From Acidimicrobiia bacterium (GTDB lineage: Bacteria; Actinomycetota; Acidimicrobiia; UBA5794; JAOTWH01), in NCBI GenBank assembly GCA_029863035.1, contig JAOTWH010000155.1, positions 1 through 5,238 on the forward strand: a stretch of 5,238 nucleotides of DNA. Reading direction: 5' to 3'. Each line of letters begins with the position of its first letter. The stretch's first letter is position 1. Below the pieces are notes generated by a model. It saw nothing but the letters and a program-made list of their open reading frames with translations, had not been told where the DNA came from and did no database searches. Shown one piece after another: positions 1-4,992 of the stretch. Made by a program: the position numbers and the translations under genes.

Positions 1-338
1 ATGGCGCACACCCGATGACACCAGCCATCGCGGAGATTCCTTCGCTTGAGCCTTTGGAAGTACTTCCGCGCCCGTGCGGAGCCTCTTCGTGGTGCGGCTT
101 CACCCTCGCGACCGTGCTTTCGTTGCACAATTTGGGCCGCTCAGTACCCGAGGCGTGTGATGGCCCGTTCGCCTCGAGGTCCGCGACGTTGGTCCAGAGA
201 GCTTCCGACACCGGCAAGACGTCCAACCGGCATGGCGTCTCGGTATCACGGTCGAACGAGGCTCTACAACACTCGCTCAGGCCTGCGTCGTATCGACCAG
301 ACGAGTAGGTTGAGAGGGACATCGTGAGGAGAGAGAAC
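1..338. other. Upstream region of ggt, no supported gene
   Basis: I see no recognisable protein or RNA gene here. The open frames on the + strand (15-308 and 46-327) give arginine- and serine-rich translations with no motif and no good ribosome binding site. A perfect 12-bp palindrome, GGAAGTACTTCC, lies at 56-67 and could be an operator, but its distance from ggt makes this weak. A TAGGTT at 306-311 would fit an actinobacterial -10 box and would put a start near 317, about 20 nt before the ggt ATG, but no convincing -35 box lies 16-18 nt upstream. The ggt promoter is therefore not located with confidence. Confidence 0.5.
326..331 (+). promoter_or_regulatory. Shine-Dalgarno sequence that fixes the ggt start
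   Basis: GAGGAG lies 7 nt before the ATG at 339 and continues as an AG-rich run. The frame is also open from an in-frame GTG at 324, but that codon overlaps this purine-rich site, so it cannot use it. The protein from the ATG begins with a compact signal peptide (MRRSLLLIVV), which supports 339 as the start. Confidence 0.8.
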
Positions 339-2123
339 ATGCGCAGATCCTTGCTGCTCATCGTCGTCAGCACGCTGGCCCTGGTACTCGGCACCTTGCC
401 CGCCGTTGCTACGCCGGACCTGCCGGACAAGCACCCGGTGGCCGTGGGTACGGGCGGTGCCGTCGCTACCGTCGATCCTCTGGCCACGGAGGCCGGCTTG
501 GCCATCCTCAGGAGTGGCGGAAATGCTGTCGACGCGGCCGTTGCCGCCGCCGCCGTGCTCGGCGTCACCGAGCCATACTCGGCGGGGATTGGCGGAGGCG
601 GGTTCATGGTGATCTACCTGGCTGATGGAGGCGAGGTCGTCACAATCGACGGGCGAGAAGAGGCGCCAAGCGATCCCGATTTCGACGCGGACGTCTTCCT
701 GGAGGACGGCGTGCCGATCCCGTTCTTCCCGGAGCGGATCACGAGCGGTCTGGCTGTGGGCGTGCCGGGCACGTTTGCTACCTGGGTCGACGCACTCGAC
801 CGCTATGGCACCATCACCATTGGTCAGGCACTGCAGCCCGGCCGGGTGGTTGCCCAGAGCGGGTTCGTTGTCGACCAAACCTTCGCCGATCAAACGGCCG
901 GCAACCTGGAGCGCTTCCGCACCATCACGTCCACTGCCGAGACGTTCCTGGTCAACGGCGAAGTGCCCGAAGTCGGGTCCGTCTTCCGCAACCAAGACTT
1001 GGCCCGCACCTACCACCTGTTGCAACGGGAGGGAATGGCCGGCTTCTACAGCGGAGACCTCGCCGAGGAGATTGTCGAAGTCGTGCAGGATCCTCCAGTT
1101 GTCGATGATCCCCCATTCTTGGTGCGTCCGGGGCTGATGGTCCTCGGCGACATTGAGCAGTACGAAGTGCTGCACCCCGATCCCACCACGGTCGAGTACC
1201 GCGGCTTCGAAGTATTCGGCATGGGACCGCCTTCGAGTGGAGGGATCACCGTTGGCGAGAGCCTCAACATCGGCGAGAACTTCCCGCTCGACGCCGTCGA
1301 CGACGTGACGTTCCAGCATCACGTCCTCGAAGCAACGGCGCTGGCGTTCGCCGACCGCAATGCCTACATCGGCGATGACCGGCCGCAGTACAACTACGTG
1401 CCCACAACGGGGCTTCTGTCACAAGCCTTCGGCGACGAACGCGCCGCCCTGATTGACCCGTTGGCGGCCGCGGCCAAGCCGGTTGCGCCGGGCGACCCGT
1501 GTGAGGAGGACGGCAGCCCGCAGTGCGTTCCGGATGCGGCTGCGTTGGCAGCGACCACCGGCACGTCGACGACACACCTCGTCACGGCGGACAAATGGGG
1601 CAACGTGGTCTCGTACACCTTGACGATCGAATCCACCGGAGGCAGCGCCATCACCGTGCCGGGCCGGGGCTTCCTGCTCAACAACGAGCTGACCGACTTC
1701 AACTCAACGGGAGACGGGCCCAACCTTCCGGCGCCGGGCAAGCGGCCCCGCAGCTCGATGAGCCCGACCATCGTCCTCGAGAATGGGGCGCCGTTTTTGG
1801 CGGTCGGGAGTCCTGGTGGTTCGACCATCATTACAACGGTGGCTGCGATTCTTCAGAATCGGATCGATCGCGGTATGAGCCTTCCGGAGGCCATCGCTGC
1901 ACCGCGGGCAACGCAACGCAACACCACCACGATTGGTGCAGAGCCGGCCTACCGCGTTCTCTACGAAACGGGACTGACGGCGCTTGGCCACGGGTTCGCT
2001 GGTACTTCCGAAATCGGTGCAGCTACCGGCCTTGAGTTCCTTCCCGACGGACGGCTCCTCGCCGCCGCAGAGCCGGTCCGGCGCGGTGGCGGCGACGCGG
2101 GGGTGTTACGAGCAGACAGCTGA
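339..2123 (+). CDS. ggt: Secreted gamma-glutamyltranspeptidase, lid-loop-less type
   Basis: The gene encodes a complete 594-residue GGT (N-terminal nucleophile hydrolase) that would cleave gamma-glutamyl bonds of glutathione and related compounds outside the membrane. Residues 1-24 form a signal peptide (MRR, hydrophobic core, cleavage after AVA) with no lipobox. Family landmarks, aligned from memory to E. coli GGT, are GGNAVDAA at 60-67, the glycine-rich IGGGGF around 84-89, Arg106 (binds the substrate carboxylate, E. coli R114), Thr411 in TTH as catalytic nucleophile and self-cleavage point, Thr429, Glu431 (E. coli N411), NNELTDF with Glu450 and Asp453, Ser472-Ser473, and Gly493-Gly494. Self-cleavage would give a large subunit of about 25-410 and a 184-residue small subunit. 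The spacing from Asp453 to Ser472 is 19 residues, as in Bacillus subtilis GGT and about ten fewer than in E. coli, so the lid loop is absent. The only two cysteines, 388 and 396, lie just before the cleavage point. The gene appears monocistronic and ends at a hairpin. Confidence 0.96.
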   Translation: MRRSLLLIVVSTLALVLGTLPAVATPDLPDKHPVAVGTGGAVATVDPLATEAGLAILRSGGNAVDAAVAAAAVLGVTEPYSAGIGGGGFMVIYLADGGEVVTIDGREEAPSDPDFDADVFLEDGVPIPFFPERITSGLAVGVPGTFATWVDALDRYGTITIGQALQPGRVVAQSGFVVDQTFADQTAGNLERFRTITSTAETFLVNGEVPEVGSVFRNQDLARTYHLLQREGMAGFYSGDLAEEIVEVVQDPPVVDDPPFLVRPGLMVLGDIEQYEVLHPDPTTVEYRGFEVFGMGPPSSGGITVGESLNIGENFPLDAVDDVTFQHHVLEATALAFADRNAYIGDDRPQYNYVPTTGLLSQAFGDERAALIDPLAAAAKPVAPGDPCEEDGSPQCVPDAAALAATTGTSTTHLVTADKWGNVVSYTLTIESTGGSAITVPGRGFLLNNELTDFNSTGDGPNLPAPGKRPRSSMSPTIVLENGAPFLAVGSPGGSTIITTVAAILQNRIDRGMSLPEAIAAPRATQRNTTTIGAEPAYRVLYETGLTALGHGFAGTSEIGAATGLEFLPDGRLLAAAEPVRRGGGDAGVLRADS

Positions 2124-2145
2124 GTTGGGAGTTGCAGAGGACTTA

Positions 2146-2182
2146 AGCCCGGCCGGCGTCGAACAGGCGAACCGGTCGGGCT
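2146..2182 (+). terminator. GC-rich hairpin after ggt, probable terminator
   Basis: AGCCCGGCCGG (2146-2156) pairs with CCGGTCGGGCT (2172-2182), giving an 11-bp stem with one G-U pair and a 15-nt loop. It begins 23 nt after the ggt stop. There is no U-run after it; hairpins of this sort without a U-tract are common at gene ends in high-GC actinobacteria, so termination is inferred from position and stability. Confidence 0.5.
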
Positions 2183-2693
2183 AGCTGATGGTGCCATCTC
2201 GTGTGGTCTCGAGTGGTGTGGGACAGCATTCGACCGGCCAGTCGGCGAACCAGTTGGCCGGGTCTGATGATCCGGCCAGAGAATCTTACGTCCCGCGCTG
2301 GCGAGGTTCACCCGACCGACCAAAGGTCGTCAATGGCTACACCCATGCCCTCCGTGGGTTCGTCAATGCCTGTCGAGCTTCGACAAGCATCCGCCGGATG
2401 AGCCAAGTCGAGCAGCAAACCAGAGAGGTTGGCCCCCCAAGACAGCGACAAGGCAATAGCCGACTCAATGAACCCGCACAGATCACCAAATATGAGTCAT
2501 AACGCCCCGATCCCGGAACCGCACCGAGCGGCACGTAGGCGCCCTGTTCTGGCTTACGCTTCGGCAGGCATTATCGCAAGCCAGAATCACGGCGCCATAG
2601 CGCCTAGGTCACCGAGTACCGGGGAGCGGCGCCTCGTGCGCCTGCTTGCTCGGACGCGTCAACATCTTCACAGCGCCACGGAGATGTGGAATC
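2183..2693. other. Hairpin-rich intergenic region, no supported gene
   Basis: About 510 bp separate the ggt hairpin from the next likely gene. Open frames here (such as 2188-2502 on +) lack recognisable motifs and good ribosome binding sites. The stretch is rich in short inverted repeats: CGACC/GGTCG (2317-2329, loop AAA), ACCCA/TGGGT (2341-2359), TGTCGA/TCGACA (2371-2385, loop GCT), TTCTGGCTT (2547-2555) with AAGCCAGAA (2578-2586), enclosed by TAGGCGC (2536-2542) with GCGCCTA (2600-2606), and GGCGC/GCGCC (2591-2604). GTCAATGGC and GTCAATGCC recur at 2328-2336 and 2362-2370, between the first three hairpins. The region could encode a structured RNA or be relic DNA; the sequence alone does not decide. 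Confidence 0.45.
2234..2278. repeat. Three-arm inverted repeat with mutually exclusive hairpins
   Basis: CCGGCCA (2234-2240), TGGCCGG (2255-2261) and CCGGCCA (2272-2278) occur in series. The middle arm can pair with either outer arm, giving a 7-bp perfect stem with a 14-nt loop or one with a 10-nt loop that can be lengthened by G-U pairs. This resembles attenuator geometry, but no gene starts directly downstream and no leader peptide is evident, so a regulatory role is not shown. Confidence 0.4.
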
Positions 2694-3032
2694 ATGCGCA
2701 ACGTGATGCAACCTAGTCTTCGCGCTACCACGGAGTCCGGGGCAGTTTGGGACGATCCTTCGGTGGATCTGCTCTTCGAACTGCTCTCTGATGTGGAACA
2801 AGGAAAGGAGTTGTTTCTCGTCATTCACCGGCTCGGCGCCACCGACACGTACATTCAGGTCTTACTGCAAGACGATCGGACGTACCTCGTCGAGCACCGT
2901 GATGGGGGACCGTCATCGCATTTTGCAGCGACGTCCCCCGACAAGCGGACCGTGCACGAGGTCCTCACTAAGTGGGCCTACCAGCTTCCCGGGTGGAAGA
3001 GCCTGCTCGGTTGGGCATCCGTGACGTTCTAG
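2694..3032 (+). CDS. Small uncharacterised protein, possibly immunity-like
   Basis: This encodes a 112-residue soluble protein with no signal peptide or membrane segment. I chose the ATG at 2694 because GGAG (2680-2683) lies 10 nt upstream; an in-frame ATG at 2706 is the alternative, and the frame is open from a TTG at 2646. The middle looks like a run of beta strands (FLVIHRL at 41-47, TYIQVLL at 52-58, TYLVEHRDGGPSSHF at 63-77), then a helix around 84-96 and a tryptophan-rich end (LPGWKSLLGW, 98-107). From memory, small actinobacterial hypotheticals share the pattern of an aromatic VE-R-DG strand followed by a final W-rich helix, and the layout recalls small immunity proteins of the Imm1 kind. 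That is a guess, and no toxin gene is visible nearby. It converges with the IS110 transposase. Confidence 0.65.
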   Translation: MRNVMQPSLRATTESGAVWDDPSVDLLFELLSDVEQGKELFLVIHRLGATDTYIQVLLQDDRTYLVEHRDGGPSSHFAATSPDKRTVHEVLTKWAYQLPGWKSLLGWASVTF

Positions 3033-3087
3033 CTGGAGCCTTTGCCCAAGCCGACGACCAAATCGGGTACACGAACGTTCATTTCGC

Positions 3088-3096
3088 CGAGGGCGC
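3088..3096. repeat. Left copy of 9-bp repeat flanking the IS
   Basis: CGAGGGCGC occurs here and again in the same orientation at 4581-4589, on either side of the IS110 region. It may mark a target duplication or shared core, or be a chance match in GC-rich DNA. IS110 elements usually make no or very short duplications, so the assignment is tentative. Confidence 0.3.
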
Positions 3097-3147
3097 GATA
3101 TCGAAGCCTCTTTGTGTCAAGGGGGTGTTTTCGGGCGCGTTGGTTGG

Positions 3148-3164
3148 GGCCGGTGTTACCGGCC
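3148..3164. repeat. Perfect GC hairpin in the 3' end of the IS
   Basis: GGCCGGT (3148-3154) and ACCGGCC (3158-3164) are separated by GTT, giving a 7-bp hairpin inside the transposase-distal non-coding end of the element. It could stop transcription from the transposase or form part of a structured transcript. Confidence 0.55.
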
Positions 3165-3182
3165 GGGGTGTAGGTTTGGGGG

Positions 3183-3274
3183 TGGTCCGGGGTGACTGAG
3201 TGGAAGAGCCGGTGATCAGGATGCAAGGCCGGCCACGCGCACGTTTGAGACGTTCCTGGTTGTCCCCCGGACCA
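3183..3274. repeat. 10-bp inverted repeat after the transposase stop
   Basis: TGGTCCGGGG (3183-3192) is a perfect reverse complement of CCCCGGACCA (3265-3274), with 72 nt between them. The inner edges extend as TGAC against GT with one bulge. The right arm ends 7 bp from the transposase stop. The enclosed segment includes the 8-bp palindrome GGCCGGCC (3227-3234). This could fold as a closed RNA domain in the transposase 3' untranslated region, or be a protein-binding end of the element. Confidence 0.55.
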
Positions 3275-3281
3275 TTCTTGT

Positions 3282-4322
3282 TTAGGGCTGGGTCCGTTGG
3301 TGGTGATCCTCGACAAGTTTGCGGTAGACCGCATCGGAGATGCGTCGTTTCAACGCTCGGAGGGCTTCTTTGTTGGTTTTGCCCTCGGTGACTTTGCGGT
3401 CGTAGTAGATCCGTCCGGTGGTTGGGAAGCGGATTTGGGTGATGGCGGCGGCGTGGATGGCGTGGTTCAACACCCGGTTTCCTCGCAGCGACAGCCGGTG
3501 CTTGGTTTTACCTCCTGATGAGTACTCGATGGGGGCGGTGCCGTTGTAGGCGGCGTAGTGGTCAGCAGTGGCGAATCTGGTGATGTCGCCGGTGTATCCG
3601 ATCAGGAAGGCGGCCACGATCGGACCGACTCCGTAGATGTCGGTGAGGGTGGTGTCTGAGGCGGCCACTGCCTGACGGATCAGTTTCTTGTTGGCTTTCA
3701 GTTCGTTGTCGAGTCGTCGGATGTCGGCTAGGTGGATGCGGGCTATCAGCTTGCGCTGTTCGGAGACCGGGTCGAGGTTGCGCATCCCCTGCAGCATCCG
3801 GGATGCTTTGGTTGCTGACAGGTGGCGGGTCATTCCACCTGGTCGAAGCTGGAGAATCACCGCGTGGAGCCGGCAGGCGGCCTGGGTGCGGAGTCCGGTG
3901 AGTTCTCGGCGTCGTTTACCCAACATTCTGAGTACCTGGACGTGGTCCTGGCGGTGTACTACCGCCAGGTCCGACTGGCGCAACGCGGCGATCGCTACCG
4001 ATCGGGCATCGTTGGGGTCGTTCTTGTCCGATTTCCCCGACGACAACACCCGAACCCGGGAGGCCAGCACCGCTGGAACGTCGACAACATGCTCACCACG
4101 CGAGACGAGCTGTTGCGATAACAGGTAGCCGAGACCGCCGGCGGCCTCAACCGCCCACACCCGGCCACCGGCACCGTTCAACCCCGAAGCCCAACCCATC
4201 AGCTTGTTTGTCTGGTACCGGTCAGCCGGGATAGTGATCTCGCCAAGCACCATCTCGGTTTCGTCGATAGCAACCGCAGTATGGGTTGCCTTGTGGGGAT
4301 CGATTCCGATTGTTGTGACCAT
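3282..4322 (-). CDS. IS110-family DEDD transposase (bridge-RNA-type recombinase)
   Basis: The gene encodes a 346-residue transposase that would recombine the element with its target, a reaction guided in this family by an RNA from the element's own non-coding end. The N-terminal RuvC-like domain (about 4-155) shows the acidic set Asp8 (IGIDPHK), Glu59 (AVEAAGG) and Asp102/Asp105 (KSDKNDPNDAR), very close to the DEDD positions of Piv/IS110 proteins. A helical linker rich in Lys and Leu (about 185-220) follows, then a Transposase_20-type domain with YGVGPI at 230-235 and YSSGGK at 267-272, which holds the family's catalytic serine, and RGNRVLNHAIHAAA near 280-293. I chose the ATG at 4322 because GGAGG (4332-4328, minus strand) lies 5 nt upstream; a GTG at 4325 is too close to that site. 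The length is normal and all key residues are present. Confidence 0.95.
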   Translation of the reverse strand: MVTTIGIDPHKATHTAVAIDETEMVLGEITIPADRYQTNKLMGWASGLNGAGGRVWAVEAAGGLGYLLSQQLVSRGEHVVDVPAVLASRVRVLSSGKSDKNDPNDARSVAIAALRQSDLAVVHRQDHVQVLRMLGKRRRELTGLRTQAACRLHAVILQLRPGGMTRHLSATKASRMLQGMRNLDPVSEQRKLIARIHLADIRRLDNELKANKKLIRQAVAASDTTLTDIYGVGPIVAAFLIGYTGDITRFATADHYAAYNGTAPIEYSSGGKTKHRLSLRGNRVLNHAIHAAAITQIRFPTTGRIYYDRKVTEGKTNKEALRALKRRISDAVYRKLVEDHHQRTQP

Positions 4323-4410
4323 CACATCCTCCGTTTCTCGAGGTCACGAAAAGCGGGCCGTGGTGGACACTCCTGATCACAACGAAAGTTGCCTACGGCG
4401 TTCGCCTCTT

Positions 4411-4512
4411 TCGAGCCACACCACCGCCCAGGGCTCGACGGGCCGACAGTTCGTTAAACAGACAACCAACACTCGGCTGCCAGGCACATCGAGAGCCAAA
4501 CCCGTCGAGCCC
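4411..4512 (-). ncRNA. Candidate IS110 bridge (seeker) RNA region
   Basis: In the IS110 group the 5' non-coding end yields a structured RNA with loops that pair to target and donor DNA. Here, 110-190 nt upstream of the transposase start, a 12-bp perfect inverted repeat is formed by GGGCTCGACGGG (4431-4442) and CCCGTCGAGCCC (4501-4512), enclosing 58 nt. A second arm, TCGAGCC at 4411-4417, can pair with GGCTCGA at 4432-4438 (14-nt loop), which excludes the long stem. A small GGCG/CGCC stem-loop lies at 4397-4406, outside the given range. A long stem closing a loop of this size at this position is what one expects of a bridge RNA domain. No promoter was identified, the RNA limits are guessed, and the guide bases were not matched to the element ends. 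Confidence 0.4.
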
Positions 4513-4580
4513 CCAACGCTACGAGAAACACCGCTCCCGCAACCCCCACATCATCAATCAGGCACGAGTGCGTGCGACCG

Positions 4581-4589
4581 CGAGGGCGC
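4581..4589. repeat. Right copy of 9-bp repeat flanking the IS
   Basis: CGAGGGCGC matches 3088-3096 exactly and in the same orientation, while the adjoining bases differ. It lies between the candidate bridge RNA region and the truncated methyltransferase-like stub. Confidence 0.3.
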
Positions 4590-4598
4590 TGGACTCAC

Positions 4599-4664
4599 TT
4601 GCATCGGTTCGATGAGCCGGTCGTAGACCCCGGCGATCCGGCGACAAGGATCGTTGGCGCTCAT
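4599..4664 (-). pseudogene. 5' stub of a SAM-dependent methyltransferase-like gene
   Basis: From an ATG at 4664 the minus strand reads 22 residues, including IAGVYDRLIEPMQ, before the sequence changes character; the frame then runs on for 14 unrelated residues to a stop at 4554-4556. The pattern (R)IAGVYDRLIEPM resembles the start of class I methyltransferases, where it comes before the glycine-rich SAM-binding motif. None of that motif is present, and the minus strand on the far side of the IS (3033-3100) does not continue it, so the gene is cut off and its rest lost or moved. TACGCT at 4676-4671 (minus strand) lies 6 nt before the ATG, the spacing of a leaderless actinobacterial promoter. 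Only 22 residues support the identity. Confidence 0.4.
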
Positions 4665-4789
4665 GGTGGAAGCGTAGATCCATCTTCAGAGCCTTGCTCA
4701 CGCGGCTGCAGCAACCGCATGGCACGGGTGATCGCGGCTTGGGGAGCAACTCGGACCAACCCTGATGCGGTCGGCGGCCGGCGGTGACT

Positions 4790-4810
4790 CGCGTGCACAC
4801 CGCGTGCACA
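4790..4810. repeat. 11-bp-period tandem repeat, operator-like
   Basis: CGCGTGCACA occurs at 4790-4799 and 4801-4810 with one base between. Each copy contains the palindrome GTGCAC (4793-4798 and 4804-4809). The period is about one helical turn, which suits side-by-side binding of a regulator or of an integrase/excisionase accessory protein near the attachment region. The rest of 4665-4912 shows only two small hairpins (AACGC/GCGTT at 4832-4847 and GGGT/ACCC at 4851-4861) and no supported gene. Confidence 0.5.
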
Positions 4811-4912
4811 TGAGAACCAAGAACAATGCAAAACGCTGCGAGGCGTTGAGGGGTGAAACCCGCTGTGCCACGGGGATTTCGCCGGATCGCCAGTGGCTGC
4901 CCAACCCCTGAT

Positions 4913-4961
4913 CATCCCCGATAAGGATGAGGCCCCTGGTTCAAGTCCACGTGGGCCCACC
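4913..4961 (+). other. 3' half of a tRNA-Ile(GAT)-like gene, probable att site
   Basis: The sequence folds as the 3' part of a tRNA: anticodon arm CATCC/GGATG (4913-4917, 4925-4929) with a 7-nt loop CCGATAA reading GAT (4920-4922), a 5-nt variable loop, a T-arm with TTCAAGT (4940-4946), a 3' acceptor strand TGGGCCC (4952-4958), discriminator A4959, then CC. It is not a working tRNA. The 5' acceptor strand (expected GGGCCCA) and D-arm are absent from the bases that should hold them (about 4887-4912), loop position 33 is C rather than the near-universal U, and the T-stem has one C-C mismatch (4936/4950). With an integrase gene 31 bp away, it is best read as a tRNA-derived attachment site or the scar of one. 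Confidence 0.65.
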
Positions 4962-4964
4962 GAC

Positions 4965-4990
4965 AAACCCCCTGCGTGCAGGGGGTTTTT
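4965..4990 (+). terminator. Intrinsic terminator between tRNA remnant and integrase
   Basis: AAACCCCCTG (4965-4974) pairs perfectly with CAGGGGGTTT (4979-4988) around a CGTG loop, and the run TTTTT (4986-4990) completes a classical Rho-independent terminator on the + strand. It lies 3 bp after the tRNA-like 3' end, where a tRNA gene's own terminator would be. On the minus strand the stem is equally strong but the U-run is only three bases; it begins 2 bp after the integrase stop and may work in both directions. Confidence 0.88.
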
Positions 4991-4992
4991 GC

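Larger units (their letters stand above)
3097..4580 (-). mobile_element. IS110-family insertion sequence, ends approximate
   Basis: The element is defined by an intact IS110-type transposase on the minus strand with long non-coding sequence on both sides (roughly 180 bp after the stop and 250 bp before the start). IS110 elements lack conventional terminal inverted repeats, so exact ends cannot be read directly. The given limits lie just inside the direct repeat CGAGGGCGC (3088-3096 and 4581-4589), giving about 1.48 kb, within the usual family size. The minus-strand left end around 3105-3125 (CCCCCTTGACACAAAGAGGC) resembles ends I recall from actinobacterial IS110 copies. The right end could instead be near 4598, where similarity to a methyltransferase start stops. 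No internal stop or frameshift is seen, so the copy may be active. Confidence 0.75.

Noticed and set aside
15..308. Plus-strand open frame of 97 codons before ggt
   Set aside because: It has no ribosome binding site, no recognisable motif and an atypical Ser/Arg-rich composition.
283..311. A sigma-70-type promoter for ggt using TAGGTT at 306-311
   Set aside because: The hexamer 17 bp upstream (CTGCGT) matches a -35 box poorly, so it is not listed as a feature.
264..1322. Long minus-strand open frame of 352 codons opposite the first half of ggt
   Set aside because: It is antisense to a GGT with all catalytic residues, its translation is Arg/Asp/Gly-rich without motifs, and such shadows are usual opposite GC-rich genes.
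1394..1831. Minus-strand open frame opposite the GGT small-subunit region
   Set aside because: It overlaps the most conserved part of ggt, and its composition mirrors that gene.
2317..2385. Possible CRISPR-like array from the spaced GTCAATG repeats
   Set aside because: There are only two short repeat copies, with hairpins between them, no uniform repeat or spacer length, and no cas genes.
3029..3334. Minus-strand open frame containing HPLDTKRL
   Set aside because: It overlaps the transposase end and the non-coding IS terminus; the peptide is the chance translation of the IS end.
4204..4626. Plus-strand open frame over the IS 5' end
   Set aside because: It begins antisense to the transposase N-terminus and continues through the structured non-coding end; its translation is low-complexity Thr/Pro/Ser.
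4887..4961. A complete tRNA-Ile gene
   Set aside because: The bases where the 5' acceptor strand and D-arm should lie contain neither GGGCCCA nor a D-loop pattern, so only the 3' half is present.
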